A DNA stretch of 64,000 nt from Halobacillus salinarum (GCF_022919095.1 NZ_CP095073.1:1426001-1490000), one strand, 5' to 3'; positions 53,225 through 62,016 are shown, counted from the first letter of the stretch. The notes: a model not told the origin generated them from the letters alone. Translations and numbers: made by a program.

Positions 53225-54715
53225 ATGAATTTTAAGCCGCGTTTTGTTGCGTTGCTAGTGACACTTGCGGTATTAGTAGGGGCTGCGGGTACCTATATAG
53301 GGATGCAATATTTTGGCGATCCTGGAGGACAAAAGCAGACAGCTAACGCTGATCAGGGTGCACAAAATTTCGGAAGCTTATCCGAAGAAGAGCAGAAAGA
53401 ATTTTTGGATAAAGTCGGGAATACCGACTTAAAGAAAGTCGAACAAGCTTACAGTGTGATAAAAGATAATTATGTCAAGGACGTGGATCAGCAGGAATTG
53501 GTGGAAGGGGCCATTCAGGGAATGCTGGACAAGCTTGACGATCCATACAGTGTGTATATGGATAAGGACACCATGAAACAGTTCAACCAAACGATCGAAT
53601 CATCCTTCGAAGGCATCGGTGCCGAAGTGAGCATGGTAGATGACAAGGTCACCGTTGTTGCACCTATTAAAGGTTCACCTGCAGAGAAAGCAGGAATCAA
53701 GCCTAATGATCAGATCCTGAAGGTCGATGGAAAAAGCGTCGAGGGGATGGAACTTTACGATGCCGTTCTGAAGATCCGAGGCAAGAAAGGCAGCGAGGTG
53801 AAGCTGCAAATTGACCGCCCGGGATCTGAAGATTTATTAACCGTAAATATCACCCGAGACGACATCCCATTGGAAACCGTTTATTCAGATACAAAAACCG
53901 TCGACGGTAAAAAAGTCGGCGTGCTAGAAATCACTTCATTTTCTGAAAAAACATCCGATGAATTTAAGAAGGCTTTAACTAAGCTCGAGGATGACGGAAT
54001 TGAAGGGTTGGTCATCGATGTTCGCGGCAACCCAGGCGGCTTGCTGCAGGATGTTGAGGAAATACTTAAACAGTTTATACCAAAGGATAAACCTATTGTC
54101 CAAGTAGAAGACCGAAATGGAGAAAAATCACGGTATTTTTCTGAGTTGGAGAAGAAAAAGGATTATCCGATAACCGTACTCATGGATGAAGGCAGTGCTT
54201 CAGCTTCAGAAATCCTTGCTTCAGCCATGAAGGAAGCTGGCGGCTATGACTTAGTCGGTACAAAAAGCTTCGGAAAAGGTACGGTACAGCAAGCGATTCC
54301 TATGGGGGATGGCAGCACGATTAAATTAACACTATTTAAATGGCTGACGCCGGATGGCAACTGGATCCATAAAAAAGGCATCCAGCCTACCGTGAAAGTA
54401 AAACAGCCGGATTACTTCTACACAAACCCGGTCGAGATTAAAGTTGCATTGAAATATGATGACACGAGCGACAAAGTGAAAAATCTGCAAACGATGCTTG
54501 AGGGACTCGGGTATGATCCTGGACGAAAAGACGGCTACTTTGATAAAGAGACAGTAGATGCCGTAAAAGCATTTCAAAAGGATGCCGGTCTTGAGGTCAC
54601 TGGAGAGATTGACGAAAAAACAGGTGGAAAGATTGAAGAGAAAGTCGTTAAGGAAGTACGCGATGATAAGAATGATCTTCAAATGAAAAAAGCGCTGGAT
54701 GCTCTCTTTAAATAA
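53225..54715 (+). CDS. ctpB: S41 family carboxy-terminal processing protease CtpB
   Basis: The 496-residue exported serine protease has an N-terminal signal/anchor helix (FVALLVTLAVLVGAAGTYIG), a PDZ domain about 95-185 (SFEGIGAEVSMVDDKVTVVA), and an S41 core with catalytic Ser in DEGSASASEIL and Lys in TKSFGKGTVQQ. A C-terminal peptidoglycan-binding domain near 405-470 carries LQTMLEGLGYDPGRKDGYFD. In B. subtilis CtpB cleaves SpoIVFA to activate SigK processing in sporulation and is encoded next to ftsX; here it pairs with minJ instead. ATG 53225, 5 bases after GAAGGGTGA. Confidence 0.92.
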   Translation: MNFKPRFVALLVTLAVLVGAAGTYIGMQYFGDPGGQKQTANADQGAQNFGSLSEEEQKEFLDKVGNTDLKKVEQAYSVIKDNYVKDVDQQELVEGAIQGMLDKLDDPYSVYMDKDTMKQFNQTIESSFEGIGAEVSMVDDKVTVVAPIKGSPAEKAGIKPNDQILKVDGKSVEGMELYDAVLKIRGKKGSEVKLQIDRPGSEDLLTVNITRDDIPLETVYSDTKTVDGKKVGVLEITSFSEKTSDEFKKALTKLEDDGIEGLVIDVRGNPGGLLQDVEEILKQFIPKDKPIVQVEDRNGEKSRYFSELEKKKDYPITVLMDEGSASASEILASAMKEAGGYDLVGTKSFGKGTVQQAIPMGDGSTIKLTLFKWLTPDGNWIHKKGIQPTVKVKQPDYFYTNPVEIKVALKYDDTSDKVKNLQTMLEGLGYDPGRKDGYFDKETVDAVKAFQKDAGLEVTGEIDEKTGGKIEEKVVKEVRDDKNDLQMKKALDALFK

Positions 54716-54746
54716 GCAGGGAATTAGGCGCTTGATCACGAATTAT

Positions 54747-54775
54747 ATCCGTAGTCTCGGACTGCGGATTTTTTC
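54747..54775 (+). terminator. Intrinsic terminator of ctpB
   Basis: ATCCGTAGTC, TCG, GACTGCGGAT, then TTTTT. An outer pair ATCACGAA/TTCGTGAT extends the hairpin. Minor read-through could still reach minJ 20 bases on. Confidence 0.85.
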
Positions 54776-54794
54776 GTGATGTCTGAAAGGAGTA

Positions 54795-55985
54795 ATGGCT
54801 TTGGAAGTATGGTTGTTAGAGTTGGTAAAAGGAGCGGGACGTTTATTGATCCAGCCGCTTTTTTACTTTGCATTTATTTTCCTATTTATTCTTTCTCATC
54901 TCCGTGTGAAAAAGGAGAGAAGCGGGTTTGGGACCCGTATTTTCAACCCTTTTTCTGAATGGAAAGGCACGTGGGGTACAGCGGGTATGGCCGGATTATT
55001 CATAAGCGCCGTCATGGTTGGCACCGGCGTGGAAATTCCTTTTCCTTTTCTCCTGCTTTTATTCTGCGTAACGCTGCTCGTAAGCTTGCCGCTGAAGCTA
55101 ACTTATTTTTCCGCTGTCTACACATTAGGAATCAGCTTTCTTTTACTTTTTGCTATTCCATATCTTCCGGATCAGCTGCAGCAAACAACCTGGATCAACG
55201 CACTTTCCAACGTTTCATTAGTTGGAGTTGCATTATTGCTTTCTCTCTTGTTGATGACAGAGGGCATAGGGTTGTTTCGTACAAAAGCAGGAGACAGTTA
55301 TCCTGAACGTAAAAAAGGCAGCCGGGGAAAGTGGGTCGGACAGCACCGGGTGCGCAAGCTGATGGTTGTTCCAGTTCTTGCCCTTTTTCCAGCTGGGTTG
55401 ATTGATTCTTTCGCACCCTGGTGGCCCTTGTTGTCCATTAATGATAGTGAATTCGGCCTTGTCGTCATTCCCTTTCTAACCGGATGGGAATGGATCGCAA
55501 AAGGACAACTGCCGGTTACAGCGGCCAAAAGACTCGGAAAGCAAACGCTGGTGCTTAGTTTGCCAGTGCTCATACTTGCTATCAGCAGTTTTTTCGTACC
55601 AGCACTCTCTTTAGCCTCCGTTGCACTTGCGCTGCTGGGAAGAGAAAGCCTATACATTTTTTACAGGCTGCGCGATGATCACCATCCTTTTTTTTCAACC
55701 CCATCCCGCGGATTAAGAGTTCTAGGAGTTATACCAGGAAGCCCTGGGGAGAAGATGGGAGTGAAAGCGGGAGAGGTCGTCATCCGTGTCAACGCACTCC
55801 CTGTCCATAGTGAAAGTCAGTACTATGAAGCTCTTCAAAAGAACGGCGCCTTCAGCAAATTGGAAGTCATTGACCAGCAAGGGGAAAACCGCTACGTTCA
55901 GCGAGCGATTTATCAGGGGGAGCATCACGAGCTGGGCATCGTATTTGTGGATGCTGCGGATGAGGAAAGGTACCAATCGTATTGA
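54795..55985 (+). CDS. minJ: Cell-division topological determinant MinJ
   Basis: The 396-residue membrane protein matches B. subtilis MinJ (YvjD, 397). About eight helices fill residues 5-285, and a cytoplasmic PDZ domain lies at about 300-380 (GLRVLGVIPGSPGEKMGVKA, then GEVVIRVNALPVHSESQYYE). MinJ bridges DivIVA at the poles and septum to MinD, restricting FtsZ assembly. The ctpB-minJ pair is conserved in Bacillus. AAAGGAG is close to the ATG. Confidence 0.9.
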   Translation: MALEVWLLELVKGAGRLLIQPLFYFAFIFLFILSHLRVKKERSGFGTRIFNPFSEWKGTWGTAGMAGLFISAVMVGTGVEIPFPFLLLLFCVTLLVSLPLKLTYFSAVYTLGISFLLLFAIPYLPDQLQQTTWINALSNVSLVGVALLLSLLLMTEGIGLFRTKAGDSYPERKKGSRGKWVGQHRVRKLMVVPVLALFPAGLIDSFAPWWPLLSINDSEFGLVVIPFLTGWEWIAKGQLPVTAAKRLGKQTLVLSLPVLILAISSFFVPALSLASVALALLGRESLYIFYRLRDDHHPFFSTPSRGLRVLGVIPGSPGEKMGVKAGEVVIRVNALPVHSESQYYEALQKNGAFSKLEVIDQQGENRYVQRAIYQGEHHELGIVFVDAADEERYQSY

Positions 55986-56018
55986 TAGCAGTAAGTTAGT
56001 TTATTTTTACAGTATGTA

Positions 56019-56069
56019 AACAGCAGTCTTTTCTTCGACAATGGGAGGGAAGGCTACTGTTTTTTTATT
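56019..56069 (+). terminator. Probable intrinsic terminator of minJ
   Basis: AACAGCAGTCTTTTC and GGGAAGGCTACTGTT pair imperfectly, then TTTTTATTT. Confidence 0.6.
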
Positions 56070-56150
56070 TGTCTTGAAACTGAATCTTCAAGATAAGGGC
56101 GGGATTGCGGAAGGCTCAGTTTCGAGATAATTGGAAATAAAACTAAAAAA

Positions 56151-56186
56151 ACTAAGCGCCATAATAATTAAAATTTGGCGCTTAGT
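56151..56186 (-). terminator. Intrinsic terminator of the hydrolase operon
   Basis: ACTAAGCGCCA and TGGCGCTTAGT are perfect 11-bp arms; the minus strand continues TTTTTTAGTTTT. Confidence 0.88.
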
Positions 56187-56210
56187 CTAATGAAAAATCT
56201 AACTTTAAAC

Positions 56211-56843
56211 TTAATAAAAGGCAGGCTTCGGCCCCTCTGTGTTAGGTTTGTTTACACCAATATTTTGTCTCGAATGAAGTTCAGGATTTTCTGCAATATC
56301 TACTACTAAAGAAGCTACACTTTTTCTTGAAACTTCAGTTCCTTTAAAAGGTTCACTTTTATCTGTGATCTCAAAATCAATTTCATCATTATGCGTTAAC
56401 CAAGCTGGTCTGATGATCGTATAATTCAATCCGGAATCCTCAATCAGATCAGCTGCAATCCGGTAAGGCTCTAAATATGGACCAATGGTTTGGTTGTTCC
56501 ACTCCCCAAACTCTCCAGGCACTTCATCATAGATACCTAAGGTTGTAATAAAGATGAGGCGTGTCACATTGGTTTCCTTCATTGCTTTAATAATGCTTTT
56601 AGCTTGTCCTTCCATATCTCCAGATAGATTGGCATATACGACATCTATTCCTGTCATGGCTTGTTTTAACTTCTGATCATCCAGCACATCCCCGTCCATA
56701 ACTTTAACATGATCCGATTGATATTCGCTTAGTCTCTCGGCGTTACGGAGATATAAGGTTAAATTTGCATTCGTATCTTTAAGAAATAAATCGATCGCAT
56801 AGCGTGCAATTTGTCCATTCGCTCCTAGAATTAAAACATTCAT
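56211..56843 (-). CDS. NAD(P)-binding atypical SDR (NmrA/YwnB-like)
   Basis: The 210-residue protein begins MNVLILGANGQIARYAIDLF, the GxxGxxG dinucleotide motif of atypical SDR group 5, followed by VKVMDGDVLDDQKL and a Tyr/Pro-rich C-terminal region (YTIIRPAWLT). No classical YxxxK is visible. Probably a quinone or small-molecule reductase, or an NADPH sensor. Last gene of the three-gene operon, 24 bases after the hydrolase stop. Confidence 0.88.
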   Translation of the reverse strand: MNVLILGANGQIARYAIDLFLKDTNANLTLYLRNAERLSEYQSDHVKVMDGDVLDDQKLKQAMTGIDVVYANLSGDMEGQAKSIIKAMKETNVTRLIFITTLGIYDEVPGEFGEWNNQTIGPYLEPYRIAADLIEDSGLNYTIIRPAWLTHNDEIDFEITDKSEPFKGTEVSRKSVASLVVDIAENPELHSRQNIGVNKPNTEGPKPAFY

Positions 56844-56867
56844 CGAAGATCAAACCCTTTCGGTTTC

Positions 56868-57785
56868 TTATTTTATATACTTAGAGAAAAAGCTATGAAG
56901 CTTCTCAACGGCAGGTTCAACATACTCAGGAATATCGTAAAGTCCTACATGGGTCGCGCCATCAATAATGAACAGTTCTTTGTTCTTACTTGCAGCTTGC
57001 TCAACCGCTTCTTCACTGAAATAACGGGTGTCCGCATCGCTTCCAGCAATGGATAAAAACGGATGAGTTAACAGTTGATTAATATGAGAAAAAGCTGAGA
57101 ATGTGGCGATTTCGCTAAAGCTGTTTAAGGTAAAGCGATTCGGTGCATTCTCGTGTCTGCCGCGATCAGTTACATAGTACTCATGGCCTTCAGCCATTGT
57201 ACTTCTAATTGGCATGGAATCGTCGATTTCATCTGGAACATAAGTTGTAAAAGAAACCTCTCCTCCTTGCGCTTCTTCTGTACGCTGGTTGGACACTTGT
57301 TCTAGAAGTTCAATTTGCTGTTCAACCGGAACGATTCGATCAACGCCTTCTCTAAATAAGGAACCGATATCTACCATGCTGACCGTTGCTAATGCTTTTA
57401 TTCTTCTTTCTGTTTGGGCAGCTGCTACACTGTAACCACCTCCGGCGCAAATGCCTAATGCCCCAATATTATCAACATCCACATAATTAAGTGTTGTTAA
57501 ATAATCAACAGAAGCTCTTACGTCCTCTGTACGTGCGTAGGGATCCTCTTGGTATTTTGGATCTCCTTCACTTTCTCCTTGGTGGGAAGCGTCATAGGCT
57601 AACGTCACAAATCCTAACTCTGATAGTTTTTCAGCATACGTACTAGCTGCCTGTTCTTTTACTCCGCCCCCTGGGTGCGCTACGGTGATCGCAGGATATT
57701 TTTTATTTTCATCAAAATTTGTTGGTAAATATAAAAAAGCTGCTAATACATTTGTCTTACTTTTAAAATTCATATTTTGTTTCAT
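56868..57785 (-). CDS. Alpha/beta hydrolase with Cys nucleophile (dienelactone-hydrolase-like), copy 1
   Basis: A 305-residue cytoplasmic hydrolase. The nucleophile elbow reads GICAGGGYS, i.e. G-x-C-x-G as in dienelactone hydrolases rather than G-x-S-x-G. The acid is likely Asp in IAGSDADTRYF and His in DGATHVGLYD. Oxyanion region HPGGGVKEQA near 35-45. Resembles YcjY/DLH-type proteins; substrate unknown. Closely related to the product of the adjacent upstream gene, so a tandem duplication. GGGAGG 8 bases before the ATG. Confidence 0.88.
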   Translation of the reverse strand: MKQNMNFKSKTNVLAAFLYLPTNFDENKKYPAITVAHPGGGVKEQAASTYAEKLSELGFVTLAYDASHQGESEGDPKYQEDPYARTEDVRASVDYLTTLNYVDVDNIGALGICAGGGYSVAAAQTERRIKALATVSMVDIGSLFREGVDRIVPVEQQIELLEQVSNQRTEEAQGGEVSFTTYVPDEIDDSMPIRSTMAEGHEYYVTDRGRHENAPNRFTLNSFSEIATFSAFSHINQLLTHPFLSIAGSDADTRYFSEEAVEQAASKNKELFIIDGATHVGLYDIPEYVEPAVEKLHSFFSKYIK

Positions 57786-57854
57786 GTTACAATCCTCCCG
57801 TTTGATTTAATATGAATTGCTGTTTAGCACAGATCTTTGAAACTTCATACAGGA

Positions 57855-58781
57855 TTACAGGTTTTCTTTATAAAAAGCTTCCAATTTTCCCATAGCTGGA
57901 TCGACAGCTTTCGGTAAGTCATAGAGATCATAGTGACTTACATTTTCCATCACATATAAATTTTTCTTTTCAGAAGCCGCCTTATTATAAAGCTCAAACC
58001 CATCTCGATAGGAACCAAACTCACCTGGCTTTGCACCAACAATGATTTGTAAAGGTTGTGTCAGCAATTGATCGGCTAGATGAAAGGCATCATAAGCCAT
58101 CGTTTTATCAATACTAGTAAATTTTCGCTTGTTTTGTGAATTCGGGTGATATCCTCTTGAAGTTCTGTAGTAATCTACAGCTTCTGAGATGTCTAGGGTT
58201 TTGATGCCAACCTCATCTCTTTCTTCAGGCGTATTCGGAATATAGTTCGTAATGAAGGCATCAGCCCCACGCGCTTCAGACGTTCTTTGCTCACTCACTT
58301 TTTCTAACGTTCTAATGGCTGCATCTGGTGATCCGTCCCCTTCACGATCCATGCGGCCGATGTTCACACCTGCCACCGTCCCGAGGGCTTTAACTCGTCG
58401 ATCTGTCATTGTAGCCGTTACCGAATAACCTCCGCCTCCGCAAATCCCCAGGACACCAATCCGGTTTTCATCAACCTCGTCTCGTGTCATTAAAAAATCT
58501 ATGGCCGACCGGATATCTTCTACACGTGCATAAGCAGCTTCAACATAACGAGGTTCTCCTTCGCTTTCCCCTTGATAAGAGGCATCAAAGGTGAGCGTGA
58601 TATATCCTAGATTCGATAACCTTTCCGCATAAATCCCTGAGGTCTGCTCTTTACAACTGCTTATTGGGTGAACAGAAACGATTGCAGGTTTTTTGCCTGA
58701 AGTATTTTCAGGTATGCGTAAAACGCCTGCTAATTGGAAACCATTTGCATTAAACGTTACATCTTGTTTTTTCATTGCCAT
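57855..58781 (-). CDS. Alpha/beta hydrolase with Cys nucleophile, copy 2
   Basis: The 308-residue paralogue of the next gene has the same layout: HPISSCKEQTSG near the oxyanion loop, nucleophile elbow GICGGGGYS and ENVSHYDLYDLPKAV with the catalytic His. The acid loop differs (VGAKPGEFGSYRDG). First gene of the operon, divergent from a TetR gene. ATG 58781 is used with AAAGGTGG 8 bases ahead; a GTG start further up would overlap that site. Confidence 0.88.
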   Translation of the reverse strand: MAMKKQDVTFNANGFQLAGVLRIPENTSGKKPAIVSVHPISSCKEQTSGIYAERLSNLGYITLTFDASYQGESEGEPRYVEAAYARVEDIRSAIDFLMTRDEVDENRIGVLGICGGGGYSVTATMTDRRVKALGTVAGVNIGRMDREGDGSPDAAIRTLEKVSEQRTSEARGADAFITNYIPNTPEERDEVGIKTLDISEAVDYYRTSRGYHPNSQNKRKFTSIDKTMAYDAFHLADQLLTQPLQIIVGAKPGEFGSYRDGFELYNKAASEKKNLYVMENVSHYDLYDLPKAVDPAMGKLEAFYKENL

Positions 58782-58897
58782 GTTCAAGACCACCTTTGTT
58801 TAAATATTTAAATACTCTTGTGTGTCATAATGACCACATGTATAATGTTAGGGTGGACGATAGATAATATCAATAACCATCATTTCAATTTTGAGTA

Positions 58898-58929
58898 TTA
58901 CTACACACATTTTTAATAGTGTGTAGTAA
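58898..58929. promoter_or_regulatory. Perfect inverted repeat, likely TetR operator
   Basis: TTACTACACAC (58898-58908), 10-base AT spacer, and GTGTGTAGTAA (58919-58929). It ends 21 bases before the TetR start, so binding would autorepress. A second, different palindrome GTCATAATGAC (58824-58834) lies nearer the hydrolase promoter. Confidence 0.75.
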
Positions 58930-58950
58930 ATGAAATAAAGGAAGTGTGTT

Positions 58951-59496
58951 ATGAGTACAATAGATCGCCGAAAACTGAAATCGCAAAAGGCTATTCAGTC
59001 CGCATTTTTAGCAATGGTCATCGACATAGGATTTGACGAGATCACCGTAAAAGATGTTGCAGAAAAGGCTGATCTTGGTAGAAAAACATTCTATTTACAC
59101 TACGTAGACAAATATGATCTATTAGACCATATTGTCGATGGTCACTTGGAGGAACTGACGAAGATATGTAAGTACAAGGAAACGGTAGATTTCTTTGAAG
59201 GTTCTGTTATATGGTTTGAATATTTCGAGGAACATCGAGCTTTCTTTGCCGCCCTTTTTAAAAGCCATAGTACCTTGTCTTTTAGGCGAAAATTATTAGA
59301 TTTTGTCATCAATGATTTAAAGAAAAAACTAGATCCTGATTCTCCTTTGAACGAACAAATAGATCAGGATATGATTTTGAAATTTTTAGGCATGGCTGTG
59401 GTAGGAGTAATGGAATCATATGTTTTAGAGGAACTAGCAGGGGACACGAAAACAGTAGCCATGCAAGTCGGTCAATTAGTAAAGCGAAATCTTTAG
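58951..59496 (+). CDS. TetR/AcrR family transcriptional regulator
   Basis: The 181-residue protein has HTH EITVKDVAEKADLGRKTFYLHY near residues 30-51 in TetR style and a C-terminal TetR_C_7-like ligand domain. Probably controls the divergent hydrolase-hydrolase-oxidoreductase operon and itself through the inverted repeat just upstream. GGAAGTG ribosome site. An inducer is likely an aromatic or lactone-like compound if the hydrolases are detoxifying; that is inference. Confidence 0.9.
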   Translation: MSTIDRRKLKSQKAIQSAFLAMVIDIGFDEITVKDVAEKADLGRKTFYLHYVDKYDLLDHIVDGHLEELTKICKYKETVDFFEGSVIWFEYFEEHRAFFAALFKSHSTLSFRRKLLDFVINDLKKKLDPDSPLNEQIDQDMILKFLGMAVVGVMESYVLEELAGDTKTVAMQVGQLVKRNL

Positions 59497-59571
59497 CTGC
59501 TTGTCGTTGTTTAACTACTAATGATGTGTTTGTAGGTCACTAATAGAGGTTTGTAGCTTATTGATATATTA

Positions 59572-59622
59572 TCTCGAAGTCGAGTCTTCAACTATTGGGG
59601 GCAATTGTTGAATAGAGTGCTT
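59572..59622 (+). repeat. Interspersed AGTCTT-N9-GGGGC repeat, copy A
   Basis: TCTCGAAGTCGAGTCTT, then 9 bases to GGGGCAATTGTTGAATAGAG. Lies between the TetR gene and the small membrane gene at 59717. Same orientation as all flanking genes. Confidence 0.8.
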
Positions 59623-59716
59623 AGTCTATAAATATAGCCGTATTAGCTTTTTAATTAATTGAGCATTTTATTTTAATATTTGAAATTTGGATATATGAAT
59701 TATGGAGGTGTGTAGT

Positions 59717-59893
59717 ATGTCTGATGAATTTTTATTTCTCTTAGTTATAGTATCTATGGCTACATGGGTTACGGTGTCTATAGAGGTTGTAAAACCTGCA
59801 AAAGAAATAAACCGGAGGAAAATGATAACATTGCTGACTGCTGGTTCTTTATCTACTTTATTTATAACCATTACGCTTTTTCAAAGCCTTTAG
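59717..59893 (+). CDS. Small membrane protein with two helices
   Basis: 58 residues from ATG 59717 with GGAGGTG upstream. Helices at about 5-22 (FLFLLVIVSMATWVTVSI) and 38-57 (ITLLTAGSLSTLFITITLF) are joined by a basic loop. It is a unit bounded by repeat copies A and B. No family recognised. Confidence 0.6.
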   Translation: MSDEFLFLLVIVSMATWVTVSIEVVKPAKEINRRKMITLLTAGSLSTLFITITLFQSL

Positions 59894-59940
59894 TTATAGT
59901 TCCGTTAACGGGTATGTGAGTTATTGATCCGCAAAAAACA

Positions 59941-59990
59941 GCTCGAAATCAAGTCTTATAGAAATTGGGGCAATTCTTTAATGGAATATT
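59941..59990 (+). repeat. Interspersed AGTCTT-N9-GGGGC repeat, copy B
   Basis: GCTCGAAATCAAGTCTT, 9 bases, GGGGCAATTCTTTAATGGAA. Lies 22 bases before the histidine phosphatase start. Confidence 0.8.
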
Positions 59991-60011
59991 TACAGAAAGA
60001 GAGATGAAATA

Positions 60012-60590
60012 ATGGAAATAGTATTTATCAGGCATGGACAAGGAGAACATACATTAAATGTGCCCAAAGGCTTACATACTTCTGACCCGTTATTAACAGA
60101 AGAAGGAATGAACCAAGCAACAGTTCTAAAAGAGAAACTTTCACTGACAGAAAAAGATGTAATTGTAGCTAGTCCTACACAAAGAACATTGCATACAGCT
60201 TCTATTTTAGGTCAAGAAGTACAATTGGGGAAATTGGTCAGTCCATTAGTTGGACCAAGAATGTTTCCACAACTTCCTGAAGGAAAGACTTTACCGTGTG
60301 ATGAAATATTGTCAAAAGAAGAAATTGTAGATAGATTTCCTGATTTTGATATACATGAAAGCCTGCACGACGACTTATGGAAATTTGGAATTAATACTAT
60401 GCCAACGAAAAAGTTCAAGGTACTGGCAGAAGAATTACTTGAAGTATGTGAGAAGATTAACATAAACAACAAAATACATATCGTTTCCCATGATGGCACA
60501 ATAACTTCTCTTAGAGAGGTTATTACGGGTAGAACATTAACCAGAGAGGATTTTCCTAAAGAAACAGGATGGTTAAGTGTAAATTGTTAG
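60012..60590 (+). CDS. Histidine phosphatase family protein
   Basis: The 192-residue phosphoglycerate-mutase-like fold has an RHG motif IRHGQGEH at residues 6-13 (phosphorylated His8), ASPTQRTLHTA near 57-67 with the second Arg, and the C-terminal SHDGTITSLREV with the second catalytic His. Acts on a soluble phosphate ester; substrate unknown. Bounded by repeats B and C, without a neighbour in the same pathway. Confidence 0.88.
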   Translation: MEIVFIRHGQGEHTLNVPKGLHTSDPLLTEEGMNQATVLKEKLSLTEKDVIVASPTQRTLHTASILGQEVQLGKLVSPLVGPRMFPQLPEGKTLPCDEILSKEEIVDRFPDFDIHESLHDDLWKFGINTMPTKKFKVLAEELLEVCEKININNKIHIVSHDGTITSLREVITGRTLTREDFPKETGWLSVNC

Positions 60591-60650
60591 GCGGAGAATA
60601 CAATTCTCTCCTCAGAAACTAGAAGTAAAATAACAATTCGTCTTATTTTT

Positions 60651-60702
60651 ATATAGATATCAAGTCTTACGTGATATGGGGCAATTCTGAAATAGAAGCT
60701 TA
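60651..60702 (+). repeat. Interspersed AGTCTT-N9-GGGGC repeat, copy C
   Basis: ATATAGATATCAAGTCTT, 9 bases, GGGGCAATTCTGAAATAGAAG. Between the phosphatase and GNAT genes. Confidence 0.8.
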
Positions 60703-60739
60703 GCAAAGATTTAAATGGAGCTTAAGAGGAGAGGTTCTT

Positions 60740-61273
60740 TTGAAATTCACTACTGAAAGGTTAAAAATCAGACCATTTAAGAGCACTGACATAGAAGATG
60801 TATTTAACATCTACAATAACAGTGAGACATGTAGGTATCTACTACACGATAAATGGACTCTTGAAAATATGCAGGAGTTATTTGATAAAAAATTAGAGAA
60901 TTGTTCTCTAACTAAGGAATCTAGCTTAAGCCTGGCAGTAGTCGAGAGTACGAGCGTTATTGGTGATTTATCTGTATGGTTTACAGGGACTAAAGATACG
61001 GTTGAAATTGGCTATAGCTTTTCGGCTCAAATTTCAGGCAAGGGATATGCAACAGAAGCAGTTAATCAATTAGTGAAGAATTTATTTGAAGAAGTAAAGG
61101 TGCATCGGATCCAAGCTACATTGGATGCGAGGAATTTAGCCTCCCAAAAGTTGTGTGAGCGAATAGGGATGAGAAAGGAAGCGCACTTCAAACAGGATTA
61201 TTGGAGTAAAGGTGAGTGGACAGACAGTATTGTATATGGAATGCTTGTTGATGATTTGTGGGCAAATCTTTAA
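60740..61273 (+). CDS. GNAT family N-acetyltransferase (RimJ/RimL type)
   Basis: The 177-residue acetyl-CoA-dependent acetyltransferase starts FTTERLKIRPFKSTDIEDVF as typical RimJ/L proteins do. The acetyl-CoA loop is QISGKGYATEAV near 96-107; RNLASQKLCERIGMRKEA near 133-150 is motif B. TTG start with AGGAGAGG 6 bases upstream. Target unknown. Confidence 0.9.
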   Translation: MKFTTERLKIRPFKSTDIEDVFNIYNNSETCRYLLHDKWTLENMQELFDKKLENCSLTKESSLSLAVVESTSVIGDLSVWFTGTKDTVEIGYSFSAQISGKGYATEAVNQLVKNLFEEVKVHRIQATLDARNLASQKLCERIGMRKEAHFKQDYWSKGEWTDSIVYGMLVDDLWANL

Positions 61274-61350
61274 GAGGTATATAATTTAACTTTGTTTTAG
61301 GAAAAGTTCTGATCCAGGACTAAATTTTATTTTAGAGAGGGAGAGAACTG

Positions 61351-61572
61351 GTGAAAATACTTAGAATAATTTTGACGACTATTGTAGTTGCTCTACCTAG
61401 TTATGGTTTGATATCTGGAAAAACTGGAATAATAATGCCTTATGTTTTGCTATTAATAGGCGGATTGCTTCTTGTGACGGGGCTTACTGAATTTCAAAAA
61501 CGAAAACCAATGGCTTTCCCATCACTCCTTGCAGCTGTATTTAGTTTTTTCGTTGGTATTTATACTTTGTAA
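61351..61572 (+). CDS. Small membrane protein, DUF3953-like (YczI family)
   Basis: A 73-residue protein from GTG 61351 with three hydrophobic stretches (ILTTIVVALPSYGLI, MPYVLLLIGGLLLVTGLTEF, FPSLLAAVFSFFVGIYTL). The order GKTGIIMPYVLLLIGG then TEFQKRKP fits DUF3953 from memory of B. subtilis YczI. Function unknown. Confidence 0.7.
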   Translation: MKILRIILTTIVVALPSYGLISGKTGIIMPYVLLLIGGLLLVTGLTEFQKRKPMAFPSLLAAVFSFFVGIYTL

Positions 61573-61625
61573 AACAATCAAACTAAAAACCTGAGTAAGA
61601 ATTTCGATATAAATAGGACTGAGTG

Positions 61626-61685
61626 TCTCGAAATCAAGTCTTATAAAAACGGGGGCGATTGTTCAATAAGAGCAATCGCTTTTTT
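61626..61685 (+). repeat. Interspersed AGTCTT-N9-GGGGC repeat, copy D, complete with terminator
   Basis: TCTCGAAATCAAGTCTT, then GGGGGCGATTG; GCGATTG (61655-61661) pairs with CAATCGC (61673-61679) and is followed by TTTTTT. This copy works as an intrinsic terminator of the DUF3953 gene and is the best-preserved member of the family. Confidence 0.85.
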
Positions 61686-61815
61686 GTTAATGGGCAGGAT
61701 AATGAGAAACGCGATTTCGTAATAAGAATAGACCATATTGTTAGATAAAGAGGAGAAGCGTTAACCAATCGAGAATAAATTCTTAGGAGACTATGTGATA
61801 ATGGAGGCACGTGAT

Positions 61816-61935
61816 ATGGAGATCCAAAGAATAGATGATGTGGGTGGAATTGTAATTATTTCTCCTGCAGCCAAAGCTCATCATACTGTTCTAGGGGAAG
61901 TAGAAGTGAATTTTAGAGTTGGCAAAGAAAATTAA
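61816..61935 (+). CDS. Possible 39-residue ORF, perhaps a gene remnant
   Basis: ATG 61816 lies 8 bases after GGAGG; the product reads MEIQRIDDVGGIVIISPAAK and then 19 further residues. No family or membrane segment. Could be the start of a longer protein that has been truncated. Confidence 0.35.
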   Translation: MEIQRIDDVGGIVIISPAAKAHHTVLGEVEVNFRVGKEN

Positions 61936-62016
61936 TTAAATTTTGAGGTAGTTTTGTTAAACAAGAGGGGTCGTTTTTATTTTGGAGGGTGTGGAAACGA
62001 TAAGGAGGTATTATCT

